From contig JAPLKI010000007.1 of assembly GCA_026388155.1 (NCBI GenBank), positions 121,690 through 185,689 of the forward strand: a stretch of 64,000 bases of DNA, in the 5' to 3' direction. Source of the stretch: Elusimicrobiota bacterium (GTDB lineage: Bacteria > Elusimicrobiota > Elusimicrobia > Elusimicrobiales > UBA9959). The position numbers and the translations under genes were made by a program. The notes below the pieces were generated by a model. It made no database searches and had not been told where the DNA came from. It worked only from the letters and a program-made list of their open reading frames with translations. Numbering within the stretch: the first letter of the stretch is position 1; each line of letters opens with the position of its first letter. This document shows positions 25,390-34,079 of the stretch, piece after piece.

Positions 25390-25926
25390 ATGATTCATAT
25401 CATTAAGCAGCCGAGTGTGCGTTTTCTTTCAGCCGGAGTTGTTCTGCTGGCCTCTCTGATCGCCTGCGGAAAGACGCCGGTTTCCGATCAAAGTATCGTT
25501 GTTTCTTCCGCTTCAGCGAGGGAGAAGCTCGCTTCGCCTGTCTCTGACGCAAGGATTATTATTTTTTCCGCTTCGGCCACGGAGAAACTTGCCTCGCATG
25601 AAGCTGAATGGGAGGCGCCGTTCTGGGAACCTTCCAGCCGGCAGATATTGAGATTTGAAGCGGCTTTCCCGGAGTATCTTCGCGGGAATCCGACGGGCAG
25701 GGGAATGCCTGGCGAGGACTTTAAGAGCTATGGGAGACAGTATTTCGGAATTTCGAAAAATGGAAAGAGGCTGATCTATCTAAACGCGTTTTGTGGACCG
25801 GAGAGATTCCCCAACCGGCAGATGTATAAGGTCTGGGTCTTAGATGGCGGCAAATGCTATTTCCACGTGATTTATAACCCCGCTGAAAATAAATTCTCCG
25901 ATCTTCAGTACAACGGGGAAGCGTGA
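25390..25926 (+). CDS. Lipoprotein of unknown function with an internal duplication
   Basis: The 178-residue product has a lipoprotein signal ending LLASLIACGK (Cys near residue 27). Residues about 35-75 hold two copies of a unit: SIVVSSASAREKLASPVSDA and RIIIFSASATEKLASHEAEW. The DNA copies are also similar, so the duplication looks fairly recent. The rest is a compact domain with GRQYFGISKNGKRLIYLNAF and WVLDGGKCYFHVIYNP, conserved-looking but unknown to me. Confidence 0.62.
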   Translation: MIHIIKQPSVRFLSAGVVLLASLIACGKTPVSDQSIVVSSASAREKLASPVSDARIIIFSASATEKLASHEAEWEAPFWEPSSRQILRFEAAFPEYLRGNPTGRGMPGEDFKSYGRQYFGISKNGKRLIYLNAFCGPERFPNRQMYKVWVLDGGKCYFHVIYNPAENKFSDLQYNGEA

Positions 25927-25960
25927 CTTCATATAACCACGCGCTTCCGCCGCTGCACGC

Positions 25961-26055
25961 CGCAGTTTGGCTGTCGTTTTTTATTTATGCGTTTGTCCCG
26001 TAAATCATATTCCCAAAAACCGGGCCAGACTGACTTCCCAACCGTCTTTTTTGGC
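25961..26055 (+). repeat. Dispersed repeat R3, copy 2
   Basis: Matches 24181-24275: the first 34 bases differ at one position, then similarity weakens. Both copies lie downstream of a plus-strand gene and carry a T-run that could help terminate transcription. Confidence 0.7.
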
Positions 26056-26146
26056 CGTCTGAGGCACAGTGTGCGTGATACCGACCCTTTCCCAACAGCT
26101 GTGACTCTGGCCTGTCGCGGCGGCCCCCTTCCCGGGAATTAGCCAC

Positions 26147-26316
26147 AGGGGACACCGCACCGCGGTTTCCCCTACCTCTGGCGCTGTCCGCGGCTGAGGG
26201 GACACCACATAGTGGTTTCCCCTCCTACGCAAGCCCCGCCCTTTTGGCCGCGGCAAGAGGCTTATAGACGACACTCTGGTTATAGACCCTGGAATTGCGC
26301 GCCAAAAGAGCGGGGC
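26147..26316. repeat. REP-like GC-rich palindrome cluster
   Basis: Two copies of a 27-base palindrome of the form AGGGGACACC-N7-GGTTTCCCCT flank a CCTCTGGCGCTGTCCGCGG module. They are followed by a larger element with ends GCCCCGCCCTTTTGGC (26233-26248) and GCCAAAAGAGCGGGGC (26301-26316), inverted with one mismatch. The same modules recur at about 36.2, 42.7, 44.8, 53.8 and 54.5 kb. Confidence 0.8.
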
Positions 26317-26377
26317 AAGTATTGTATTATAATCATTAGCGGCGTTTATTTAGACCTTGATCCACAGGGGGTAAATT

Positions 26378-26641
26378 ATGGATAGAATAGCATGGCAGAA
26401 TTTGTTCAAGAAAAGGTTCACTTTGGAACCTGACAGCAGGGATTCCATGCCCGGCGAGTCGACATACCTGATCAAGGATAAACAAATTTTAGTGATAATC
26501 CGGGCGGCCGTGCCGTCAGGCGCGCTCAGGGCCGAGTCACTAACCGATACCGAGGAATGCCTGGTCGTTAACAGGGGCCAGGGTAAACGCGCCTATGTTG
26601 ACTGGGCCACGATAGAAGCCATATCGACGGTAGATACTTAG
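26378..26641 (+). CDS. Unrecognised 87-residue protein
   Basis: The ATG follows AGGGGGTAAATT. The product is soluble, with no signal peptide: it begins MDRIAWQNLFKKRFTLEPD and ends TIEAISTVDT. The second half looks like a small beta domain (ILVIIRAAVPSGAL, then ECLVVNRGQGKRAYVDW). It lies 36 bases before surE and may share its transcript. Function unknown. Confidence 0.6.
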   Translation: MDRIAWQNLFKKRFTLEPDSRDSMPGESTYLIKDKQILVIIRAAVPSGALRAESLTDTEECLVVNRGQGKRAYVDWATIEAISTVDT

Positions 26642-26677
26642 GGGCTGCCGGAGCGCTCCGCTTCGGCCTGCTATATT

Positions 26678-27430
26678 ATGGAAATACTTATTACCAACGA
26701 CGACGGAATTTACGCCGAGGGAATTTACGCCCTGGCCTCAGCCTTAAAAAAACTTGGGAATATAACGGTGGTGGCGCCCGACACTCAGCGCAGCGCCGTG
26801 GGCCACGCCATAACCATAGTCGACCCCTTGCGCGTGAGCGTGGCGCGCAGGAACGGCAAGTTTTTCGGCTACGCCTCCAGCGGCACGCCGGCTGACTGCG
26901 TAAAGCTGGCCATCAAGACCCTGATGAAGAAAAAGCCCGACTTGGTGGTTTCAGGCATAAACCTGGGAGCGAATATCGGCTACAATATCCTTTACTCCGG
27001 CACGGTTTCAGGCGCCACGGAGGGCGCGCTGCTTGGTATTCCTTCGCTTGCCGTTTCACTTGACACTTTTACCGGACCGGATTTTTCCGCGGCCGCCGCG
27101 TTTTCGGTTAAAATAGCGGCCTCCATGAAGAAACGCCGCCTGCCCGCGGGAACGCTTTTAAATGTGAATGTTCCCGCCATAAAGGCCTCAAAAATAAAAG
27201 GCGTACGCATTACCAACCAGAGCCGCACTTCCTTCAACGACTGGTTTGACAAGCGCAAGGACCCGCACGGGCAGACCTATTACTGGATGGACGGCGACTT
27301 TAAGCCGAAAGACTCCGACGCCTCAAGCGACCTCAACGCGGTGAAAGCCGGCTATATTTCAGTCACACCGATACAATTTGACCTTACAGATTATAAGTTT
27401 ATCACGGCCCTGGAGAACTGGCAATTGTAA
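26678..27430 (+). CDS. surE: 5'/3'-nucleotidase SurE
   Basis: The 250-residue protein begins MEILITNDDGIYAEG, the metal-binding NDDG signature of SurE. It continues with APDTQRSAVGHAI, SSGTPADCVKLA and VSGINLGANIG, which build the active site. It removes phosphate from nucleoside 5'- and 3'-monophosphates with a divalent metal and acts in the cytoplasm. Length is typical. The following secreted-protein gene begins eight bases after its stop. Confidence 0.95.
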   Translation: MEILITNDDGIYAEGIYALASALKKLGNITVVAPDTQRSAVGHAITIVDPLRVSVARRNGKFFGYASSGTPADCVKLAIKTLMKKKPDLVVSGINLGANIGYNILYSGTVSGATEGALLGIPSLAVSLDTFTGPDFSAAAAFSVKIAASMKKRRLPAGTLLNVNVPAIKASKIKGVRITNQSRTSFNDWFDKRKDPHGQTYYWMDGDFKPKDSDASSDLNAVKAGYISVTPIQFDLTDYKFITALENWQL

Positions 27431-27437
27431 AAGCACA

Positions 27438-28148
27438 ATGAAAACAAAATTCTTTCTGGCCGCGGCTTTGGCCGCTGTTTGTTTAGCGGAGGCGCGGCTC
27501 GGCGCCCTTGAAGAAGCGGCGATAACGGGAACAAAGCCTGTAACACAGCCGGCGCCCGCTCCAGAAGCGGCACAAATCCGGCCCGGACTCCCAGAGGCCG
27601 CAAAGCCTGCCTACACGCCCAAATATCTGGATGAAACGCGTCAAGCCATGGAATATCTTTCCGCTATGCTAGCGAAGCAGGACAGGCTTGAACCCGAAAA
27701 GCTTGCGGAAACCGCCAAGGACATAACCAGGCTGAACGAAAAACTTAAAGCCCTGCTTGGCCCCGAAATACTGAAAGAGCTTGAAGCCGACGAGAAAACC
27801 CTGCTTGAGAAACAACAGGGAGCTTTTGCCAAAGGCAGCCTGGCGTTAGTAAGATCCTCGCTGCAGATTTACTACGGCGACCATAACGGCGTTTTCCCGG
27901 ATAACCTGGGCGGACTGATACCCGGTTATCTGGAATCCATACCGGACTTACAGTTGCCCGTCCACGAAAAAACCGGCAAGATAACCGTGATAGACTCGAA
28001 AAAATACGACGATAACCTGAGTTCCGCAGTAACGGACAGCGGAGGCTGGCTTTATTTTTCAAGTCCGGATTCAATGAATTTCGGGATGCTGTTAATTGAC
28101 TGTTCGCATAAGGCGCCGGGGACAAATCTTGAATGGTATAAGTACTAA
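27438..28148 (+). CDS. Secreted protein with pseudopilin-like C-terminal domain
   Basis: ATG 27438 was chosen because it begins a signal peptide (MKTKFFLAAALAAVCLAEA); the frame open from 27378 overlaps surE. The 236-residue product has a helical middle. Its C-terminal domain includes IYYGDHNGVFPDNLGGLIP, then SGGWLYFSSPDSMNFG and LIDCSH. This is like the C-terminal part of type II/IV pseudopilins but without the N-terminal methylation helix. It is a paralogue of the next gene. Location is inferred to be periplasmic. Confidence 0.65.
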   Translation: MKTKFFLAAALAAVCLAEARLGALEEAAITGTKPVTQPAPAPEAAQIRPGLPEAAKPAYTPKYLDETRQAMEYLSAMLAKQDRLEPEKLAETAKDITRLNEKLKALLGPEILKELEADEKTLLEKQQGAFAKGSLALVRSSLQIYYGDHNGVFPDNLGGLIPGYLESIPDLQLPVHEKTGKITVIDSKKYDDNLSSAVTDSGGWLYFSSPDSMNFGMLLIDCSHKAPGTNLEWYKY

Positions 28149-28157
28149 GGACAAGAT

Positions 28158-29117
28158 ATGCTGCAAAAAAAACATTCAGCCGGAGCGCTGCTTCTATCTT
28201 CGGCACTTTTAAGTTTAATGGCCTGCAAAACGCTGCCGCCCCCTGCGGTTATGGCGGGGAAAGACACAAAAACAGCCGAAATACACGCCGGCCCTGTTGA
28301 GGAAATGCTGCCCGGCACTATTTCAAAGACGGAAACCGGCATAAAAGTAGCGCTTACTTTGAATGGAACTGTCGGCACTGAAATAAGCAGCGGCACGGCG
28401 AAAGACTGTTTTGAGCTTGAAACGCTTATAACGCAGCTGACTGCCGACAGCGCCGCCGCATTTGAAGCGCTTACCGCGCAGCTGACTACGGACAGCGCCG
28501 CCGCAACTGGAAAGACCGCTGAGCGCAAACCGGATGAATTAGCCGCCTTTGCCGGTTCCAGCCAGGCCGACTACAGGTCCATATTGGAAAAAACTCTTGG
28601 AAGCCTGGAAGGCTTCAAACTGAACCAAATAATATTTTCCGATGAAAACCGGGCAAAAGTTTTTTACGCAATGGAAGCCTTGTATAAAAAAATGGGCGAA
28701 GCAACGCTCAATAATATGGACCGGCAGATAGCGAAAGAAGAATTGCGCTCAAAAGAGGATTCCAAGAGCTCCGATGAAATATTAAACGAGGCTAACTGCA
28801 TGCTGAACACCGCCGAAATAATGCTGGCTCTCTCGGATTATAAAGAAAAGAACGGAAAGTGCCCTGAAAATCTTAATTTACTGGTTCCTGCCCAGCTTAA
28901 GGAAATCCCGGCTATAACCCTGCCGGGACACTCCGAAAGCAGGGCTGTGCGCATAATAGACGAAGATTTTAAAGCAGAAATCTCCTCCGCCGTCAAAGAC
29001 ACCGGCGGCTGGCTTTATTTTTCAAATCCGAAGTCAAACCACTACTGTGTTATTACCCCGGACTGCTCGCACAAAAACAGCGAGGGCAAAGCTTTTTACA
29101 CAGTCGGGATAAAATAA
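28158..29117 (+). CDS. Lipoprotein with pseudopilin-like C-terminal domain
   Basis: The 319-residue product has a lipoprotein signal (LLSLMACKT, Cys near residue 23). Its middle holds a duplicated stretch, LITQLTADSAAAFEALTAQL and TTDSAAATG. The C-terminal domain has YKEKNGKCPENLNLLVPAQL, then DTGGWLYFSNPKSNHYC and TPDCSHKNS. The last 110 residues clearly resemble those of the preceding gene, so the two arose by tandem duplication and then diverged in their N-terminal parts. Function unknown. Confidence 0.65.
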   Translation: MLQKKHSAGALLLSSALLSLMACKTLPPPAVMAGKDTKTAEIHAGPVEEMLPGTISKTETGIKVALTLNGTVGTEISSGTAKDCFELETLITQLTADSAAAFEALTAQLTTDSAAATGKTAERKPDELAAFAGSSQADYRSILEKTLGSLEGFKLNQIIFSDENRAKVFYAMEALYKKMGEATLNNMDRQIAKEELRSKEDSKSSDEILNEANCMLNTAEIMLALSDYKEKNGKCPENLNLLVPAQLKEIPAITLPGHSESRAVRIIDEDFKAEISSAVKDTGGWLYFSNPKSNHYCVITPDCSHKNSEGKAFYTVGIK

Positions 29118-29119
29118 AA

Positions 29120-29491
29120 ATGGATCCTGAAGAATATAAACTTATCGCGGTGGTGGGGGTATCCGGCGACGCTTCCAAATATGGCCACAAAATTTTCCGC
29201 GACCTGCTTAAAGCGGGCTACCCGGTTAAAGGCGTAAACCCGAAAGGCGGATTTGTGCTGGGCAGCCGGCTTTATTCGAGCCTTGACGAAATTGAAAAAA
29301 AACCGGACCTCGTAATAACCGTGGTCCCGCCCGAAGCGACGGTTACAGTAATTGAACAGTGCAACAAGCTGGGCGTAAAAACCGTGTGGATGCAGCCCGG
29401 CTCCGAATCGCCTGGCGCGCTTGAAAAAGCGGCGCTCTACGGTATCAAAACCATCACCGCCTGCTTCATGGCGCAAAAAGGCGTGTGGTAA
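29120..29491 (+). CDS. CoA-binding domain protein
   Basis: The 123-residue product has a Rossmann-type nucleotide fold beginning IAVVGVSGDASKYGHKIF. It continues with VKGVNPKGG and VWMQPGSESPGALEKAA, the pattern of the small CoA-binding (YccU-type) family. These bind CoA or acyl-CoA, but the physiological role is not known. It begins two bases after the stop of the lipoprotein gene. A repeat of the AAGCCATAAGCC type follows. Confidence 0.85.
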   Translation: MDPEEYKLIAVVGVSGDASKYGHKIFRDLLKAGYPVKGVNPKGGFVLGSRLYSSLDEIEKKPDLVITVVPPEATVTVIEQCNKLGVKTVWMQPGSESPGALEKAALYGIKTITACFMAQKGVW

Positions 29492-29496
29492 TAAAA

Positions 29497-29540
29497 CGCC
29501 ATAAGCCATCAGCTGTAAGCCATAGGCAGTAAAATACTGC
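29497..29540. repeat. Intergenic palindromic-family fragment
   Basis: Contains CGCCATAAGCCATCAGCTGTA and AAGCCATAGGCAGT, arms of the same style as those at 44398 and 63690. No clear core is left. Confidence 0.5.
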
Positions 29541-29584
29541 TTATTGTCGCACACTGTAATCGTAAAAGAATTCAGGAGTTAATT

Positions 29585-31291
29585 ATGCGTAAAATAGAAC
29601 CGGGGGATATTGTGGACGGTTACCGCATCGTCCGGAAAATAGGCGAGGGCGGCATGGGTTCTGTGTACAAGGGTTTTGACGAAAAGCTCTCGCGCGAAGT
29701 GGCCATAAAATTCATGCTTGAGCATCTGGTCAATGAAAAAAGCCTGAAGCGTTTTCTGCGGGAAGGCAGCGCTATCGCCAAATGCGATCATCCCTCCATA
29801 GTGCGCGTTTACAGCTGCGGAGAATACGAGGGCGCGCCGTACCTGGTAATGGAGTATGTTGACGGCGAGCCTTTAAGCAGGTTCATGGACAGGGCGAAGA
29901 TCCTCAAAGATCTGGCGGGACAGACGGAAGACCTTAAAAAGTTCGGCTATATCGGAACAGAGGCCGAAGATAAAAAAATACCGTATTTTTTGCGCGAACT
30001 GAAAAGCTGCCCTCTTAAAGACAAAAATTACCCGGCGCTGGTATGCGCGCTTGTGGGCAGCGTTGCGAGGGCGCTTGCCGAAGCCCATTCGCGCGGCGTT
30101 CTCCACCGCGACATAAAACCTTCCAACATACTTTTAAACAGGGAGGGGGCCGTTAAACTGCTGGATTTCGGCCTTTCCAAAAGTTTCGGGGATCCGGAAC
30201 TGACCGCTGCGCATCAGATATTGGGCACTCTGCGCTACATTGCGCCTGAAAGTTTCGGCCCGGATAAAAACCCGCTTACGCCCGCCGGCGATATTTACAG
30301 CCTCGGCGTGGTATTTTATGAACTGCTTACCCTTGAGCATCCTTTTGCGGCGGAGGATACCGCCTCTTTCATGGCGAGAATTATTTCGGGAAAGTTCAAA
30401 CCGGCCTCAAAACTGAATCCCTCCATACCCGCGGGGATAAGCAGGGTGATAGCAAAATGCCTCGCGATAAATCCGGCTCAGCGCTACCAAAGCGCGGCTT
30501 TATTGGCGGAAGATCTGCGTTCGGAGGCGGAGAGCGGAAAAAAATCCCCGGGTACGCCGCTGCTGGACGGCATTAAAGTTTTATTCAAGGCGGTTGCGTC
30601 TCACAAGGAAAACTCGGCGGAAGACGCTGAAGACATGGCCGGCGTTGCCGACGGAGAGTATGCCGCCGCGGATATAAAGATGATAGAGATCATAACAAAA
30701 TCCGGCGACGTCGCGGTGCGCGGCTGCGCCGGGCCGAACGTAAAGTTTTCCGCTTTGGATGCCGGAAACAGCTCCGGCAGCCTTAAAGCGGCGGTTTCGC
30801 CGGGAGTTCTTAGTATTATTTCGCGCAATCGAACGGGTGTAAGCGTTTCAGCTCCGGAAAATATCGCCGTGAAAATAACTGCAGGCAGCGGTGATGTGGA
30901 GTTGAAGGAAAGAACCGCGGCTGTTGAGGTCACTACCGGCTCCGGCGACGTCGCTTTAGAGAATGTATCGGGCAGACTTAAGGCCCGCATGGGCACGGGC
31001 GATCTGGACGGGACGATATCGTCAAACGAGGCGGTTGTACTGTCCGGTGCGGGCGATGTAACCCTCTCTGTAGGCACGACGGATGCTGCCGGCTCTAACA
31101 TAGATATTAAAACCGGCTCCGGAGACGTTACGCTTGACTTTCCCGAAGGCACCGAATTAGCCGCGACACTGAGAAGCCCCGGCGGCGACATAAAGAACGA
31201 ATTAGGTACCTCGCCGCATGCGGCAATGAAGGTGAGGGTTTTATCAGGCGCCGGGGATATCACTCTCCGCAAACAGCACACTAGCCGATAA
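29585..31291 (+). CDS. Ser/Thr protein kinase fused to a DUF4097-like beta domain
   Basis: The 568-residue protein has a full Hanks-type kinase domain (about 8-315). It has the Gly loop GEGGMGSVYKG, Lys in VAIKFM, catalytic loop HRDIKPSNILL, DFG in LLDFGLSKS, and APE as IAPESFG. It has an insertion of about 45 residues before the catalytic loop. No membrane helix follows. Instead residues about 360-568 form a beta-solenoid-like domain with repeated GSGDV motifs, as in DUF4097 putative adhesins. That domain is usually extracytoplasmic, so its fusion to a soluble kinase is odd. CAGGAGTTAATT precedes the ATG. Confidence 0.88.
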   Translation: MRKIEPGDIVDGYRIVRKIGEGGMGSVYKGFDEKLSREVAIKFMLEHLVNEKSLKRFLREGSAIAKCDHPSIVRVYSCGEYEGAPYLVMEYVDGEPLSRFMDRAKILKDLAGQTEDLKKFGYIGTEAEDKKIPYFLRELKSCPLKDKNYPALVCALVGSVARALAEAHSRGVLHRDIKPSNILLNREGAVKLLDFGLSKSFGDPELTAAHQILGTLRYIAPESFGPDKNPLTPAGDIYSLGVVFYELLTLEHPFAAEDTASFMARIISGKFKPASKLNPSIPAGISRVIAKCLAINPAQRYQSAALLAEDLRSEAESGKKSPGTPLLDGIKVLFKAVASHKENSAEDAEDMAGVADGEYAAADIKMIEIITKSGDVAVRGCAGPNVKFSALDAGNSSGSLKAAVSPGVLSIISRNRTGVSVSAPENIAVKITAGSGDVELKERTAAVEVTTGSGDVALENVSGRLKARMGTGDLDGTISSNEAVVLSGAGDVTLSVGTTDAAGSNIDIKTGSGDVTLDFPEGTELAATLRSPGGDIKNELGTSPHAAMKVRVLSGAGDITLRKQHTSR

Positions 31292-31305
31292 GCTGTTAGC
31301 TGTTA

Positions 31306-31375
31306 GCTATTCGCTATTCGCTATTCGCTATTCGCTATTCGCTATTCGCTATTCGCTATTCGCTATTCGCTATTC
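31306..31375 (+). repeat. Heptanucleotide tandem repeat (GCTATTC) x10
   Basis: Ten perfect copies of GCTATTC run directly into the pcm gene, ending ten bases before its ATG, where a Shine-Dalgarno site would be expected. Shorter runs of the same heptamer occur at 34093-34116. Confidence 0.95.
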
Positions 31376-31384
31376 GCTACCCCT

Positions 31385-32065
31385 ATGTTCCGACATATAC
31401 TCGGCCCGAAATACGAAGAATTTCAAACCTTTTTACGCGCAAAAATGGTTGAGGACCAGATAATGCGGCGGGGGATAAAAGACGCTGAAGTGCTTGCCGC
31501 CATGCGCAGGGTAAAACGGCATTTGTTCGCGCCGGAAGACCTGCGCACCCGCGCTTACGAGGATTACCCGCTCCCCATATCAAACGGGCAAACCATCTCG
31601 CAGCCCTACATTGTGGCGCTGATGATGGAGTTGTTGGGGCTGAAAGCGGGCCAAAAAGTCCTGGAAATAGGCACCGGCTCCGGCTATCAGGCCGCGTGCC
31701 TGAGCGAGCTTGGGTGTGCAGTCTACAGCGTGGAAATTTCGCCTTCTCTTTCAAAGACCGCCGGCCTGACATTAAAAAGGCTCGGCTACCCCGCTGTGAA
31801 TATTCAAACCGTCGACGGGCGCGAGGGCTGGCCGGAGTACGCGCCATATGACGGGATAATCGCCGCCTGCGCCGCTGACTCGGCTCCGCCAAGTCTTTTA
31901 AACCAGCTTAAAACAGGCGGGCGCCTTGTAATACCCATAGGCCCCGAAGCGGCGCAGACGCTTAAGGTGTTTGAGAAAACAGCCGCGGGTTTTAAAGAAA
32001 GCGATATAGCCCCGGTCCGGTTCGTGCCGATGACCGGGTCCGCGGGGAAAGAATTAACTGAGTAG
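31385..32065 (+). CDS. pcm: Protein-L-isoaspartate O-methyltransferase
   Basis: The 226-residue product matches PCMT. It has MVEDQIMRRGIKDAEVLAAM near the N-terminus, SNGQTISQPYIVALMM, and the SAM-binding VLEIGTGSGYQAACLSELG near residue 95. It uses S-adenosylmethionine to methylate isoaspartyl residues in damaged proteins for repair. The ATG is preceded by the heptamer tandem repeat and lacks an SD site, so translation may be weak or coupled to the kinase gene upstream. Confidence 0.93.
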   Translation: MFRHILGPKYEEFQTFLRAKMVEDQIMRRGIKDAEVLAAMRRVKRHLFAPEDLRTRAYEDYPLPISNGQTISQPYIVALMMELLGLKAGQKVLEIGTGSGYQAACLSELGCAVYSVEISPSLSKTAGLTLKRLGYPAVNIQTVDGREGWPEYAPYDGIIAACAADSAPPSLLNQLKTGGRLVIPIGPEAAQTLKVFEKTAAGFKESDIAPVRFVPMTGSAGKELTE

Positions 32066-32132
32066 CCAGTAGTCAGAATACGGCAGCCGGGACCCTAAAT
32101 TCTGAATGTGAATCCTGCCGCGCAGCAACGAA

Positions 32133-32996
32133 ATGAAAAAAATGATTCTCCCCATTCTCATAAGGCTTATAGCTTATCCCGCGGCGCTCTACCTGGTGTT
32201 CTCAGTTATTGTGTTTTTCCTATATACCCACCCAAAAAGATATATCAGCCCGCCCGGACTTGGGCCTGGGAACAACGGCCCAGCGGTGGAAAACGTCAGG
32301 CTTGCGACCCCGGACGGTGTGGAACTGGACGGCTGGTACATACCGAACAAAAAAAGCGGCAAAGCCCTGATAATCTGCCACGGATACCCCATGGACAAAG
32401 GCAATGTGCTGAGTTTTACTTCTTTTCTGGCGAAAGATTTCAATCTGCTGCTGTTTGATTTCCGTGCCATGGGTAAAAGCGGAGGCTTTTTCTCCACCGG
32501 GGGCCGGCGCGAAACCAGGGACGTGTCCGCCGCCGTTAATTTTCTGAAAGCCAAAGGATTCACGCATATCGGGGCTTTCGGTTTTTCCATGGGCGCGGCG
32601 ACCCTTGCCATGGCAAAAGACTACGAGATAAAAGCAAGAGTGCTGGATTCGCCTTACGCCAGTCTAAGCCGTGAACTGGACTTTATTTTTAAAGATTTCG
32701 GCGTTTTCCGGATCCCGCTCTTATGGCTTATGAAAGCGTGGAACCTTGTTTTTCTGGGGATCAGCGCGGACGGCGTGGCGCCGGAAAATTTCATAGCCGC
32801 AATAAAAACGCCTGTGCTGCTTATACACGGCGATAGCGACACTCAGGTACCGGTTGAGAATTCCCTGACCCTGCACACGATCACCCCTAAAACGGAGCTT
32901 TGGATCATTAAAGGCGCCAACCACGGCGAGACTTCCTTTATCGGCGGGGCGCAATATAACAGCAGAATTCTGAATTTCTTCAATAAAAATCTGTAG
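32133..32996 (+). CDS. Membrane-anchored alpha/beta hydrolase
   Basis: The 287-residue product has one N-terminal membrane segment (about 6-30) and an alpha/beta hydrolase domain. This includes the oxyanion region IICHGYPMD, the nucleophile GFSMGAA (Ser near residue 153), HGDSDTQVPV with the Asp, and GANHGE with the His. It resembles YqkD/FrsA-like serine hydrolases with an N-terminal anchor. The substrate is unknown. The gene is monocistronic as far as can be seen. Confidence 0.8.
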   Translation: MKKMILPILIRLIAYPAALYLVFSVIVFFLYTHPKRYISPPGLGPGNNGPAVENVRLATPDGVELDGWYIPNKKSGKALIICHGYPMDKGNVLSFTSFLAKDFNLLLFDFRAMGKSGGFFSTGGRRETRDVSAAVNFLKAKGFTHIGAFGFSMGAATLAMAKDYEIKARVLDSPYASLSRELDFIFKDFGVFRIPLLWLMKAWNLVFLGISADGVAPENFIAAIKTPVLLIHGDSDTQVPVENSLTLHTITPKTELWIIKGANHGETSFIGGAQYNSRILNFFNKNL

Positions 32997-33063
32997 GCTT
33001 AAAGTGTATGGCAGCCTTTCTGCATACGGCTTACGGCACGCCTGTATTTTGTAGAATCTAACT

Positions 33064-34038
33064 ATGGCCGCCATAAAAACCGACAATCTTGTGAAACGCT
33101 TCGCGGAAGTGACAGCCGTAAACGGCGTCAGCCTTGAGATACCGGAAGGTGAAGTGTTCGGCCTTTTGGGTCCGAACGGCGCCGGCAAAACCACCCTTAT
33201 CAGCATGCTGGCGACGCTGGTAAAACCCACTTCCGGCTCCGCGCTCGTGGCCGGTTACGACATCAACCGCCAGCCGCTCGCCGTGCGCAGGCAGATAGGC
33301 ATAGTGTTTCAGGAACCCAGCGTTGACGATCTGCTTACCGGCCGGGAGAATCTCTATCTCCACTCCATGCTTTACGGCATACCCCGGCGTGAAATAACCG
33401 GAAAGATAGACAAGATGCTGGCCCTGGTCAAATTAAGCGACCGGGGCGACAGCTTCGTAAAAACCTATTCCGGCGGTATGAGGCGGCGGCTTGAGATAGC
33501 GCGCGGCCTTATCCACAGCCCGAAAATACTTTTTTTGGACGAGCCCACGCTGGGCCTTGACCCGGCCAGCCGCAAAGCGGTATGGGACCATATCCGGGAG
33601 CTTAAAGAGGCGCACAACACCACAATCATACTCACCACCCATTACATGGAAGAGGCGGACAGCCTTGCCGACCGGATCGGCATCATCTACAGCGGAAAAA
33701 TAATAGAACTGGACACGCCTTCCGCTTTAAAGAAAAAAGTCGGACAGGACCTGGTTTTTCTTACCGGCGCCATAAACGAAGAAGCTCTTGGAAAGCTTCC
33801 ATTCGTCAACAGTGTGGAACGGGAAGACGGACATTACAAAATAGGCATTGTTGATTCGGGAAAGAATCTGCAGGCGCTCCTGAACGCGGGCGGGCATATA
33901 GATGAAGTGGAAGTGCGGCGCGTCACATTAGACGACGTCTTCCTTAAATTCGCCGGCCAGCAAATGAGCACGGACGCCGAAGAGCACGCCGAGAGCATTT
34001 TTGAAAGGATAGCGACAGTTAAAGCCGCGAGGAAATAG
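33064..34038 (+). CDS. ABC-2 type transporter ATP-binding protein (DrrA-like)
   Basis: The 324-residue protein has Walker A GPNGAGKTT (residues 39-47), the Q-loop in FQEPSVDD, signature YSGGMRRRLEIARGL, Walker B ILFLDEPTLGLDP and the switch His in TTHYMEEAD. A C-terminal extension of about 90 residues is typical of the DrrA/CcmA group. It powers the permease encoded next. The pair exports a hydrophobic compound, drug or glycan; the substrate cannot be predicted. Confidence 0.9.
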   Translation: MAAIKTDNLVKRFAEVTAVNGVSLEIPEGEVFGLLGPNGAGKTTLISMLATLVKPTSGSALVAGYDINRQPLAVRRQIGIVFQEPSVDDLLTGRENLYLHSMLYGIPRREITGKIDKMLALVKLSDRGDSFVKTYSGGMRRRLEIARGLIHSPKILFLDEPTLGLDPASRKAVWDHIRELKEAHNTTIILTTHYMEEADSLADRIGIIYSGKIIELDTPSALKKKVGQDLVFLTGAINEEALGKLPFVNSVEREDGHYKIGIVDSGKNLQALLNAGGHIDEVEVRRVTLDDVFLKFAGQQMSTDAEEHAESIFERIATVKAARK

Positions 34039-34079
34039 TCGGGGCTGAAATGCCGAAGTAAGCACAAAAGATGAAAAAC

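Larger units (their letters stand above)
25927..26377. other. Gene-free region packed with palindromic repeats
   Basis: These 451 bases hold no supported gene; a frame on the minus strand (26005-26274) is made of repeat sequence. They contain repeat R3 copy 2, two copies of the AGGGGACACC-to-GGTTTCCCCT palindrome (26147-26173, 26197-26223), the CTCTGGCGCTGTCCG module, and a GCCCCGCCCTTTTGG inverted-repeat element (26233-26316). Confidence 0.6.

Noticed and set aside
26005..26274. 89-codon frame on the minus strand
   Set aside because: It consists of the palindromic repeat modules and has no ribosome site.
31306..31375. CRISPR-like array
   Set aside because: It is a pure heptamer tandem repeat with no spacers and no cas genes.
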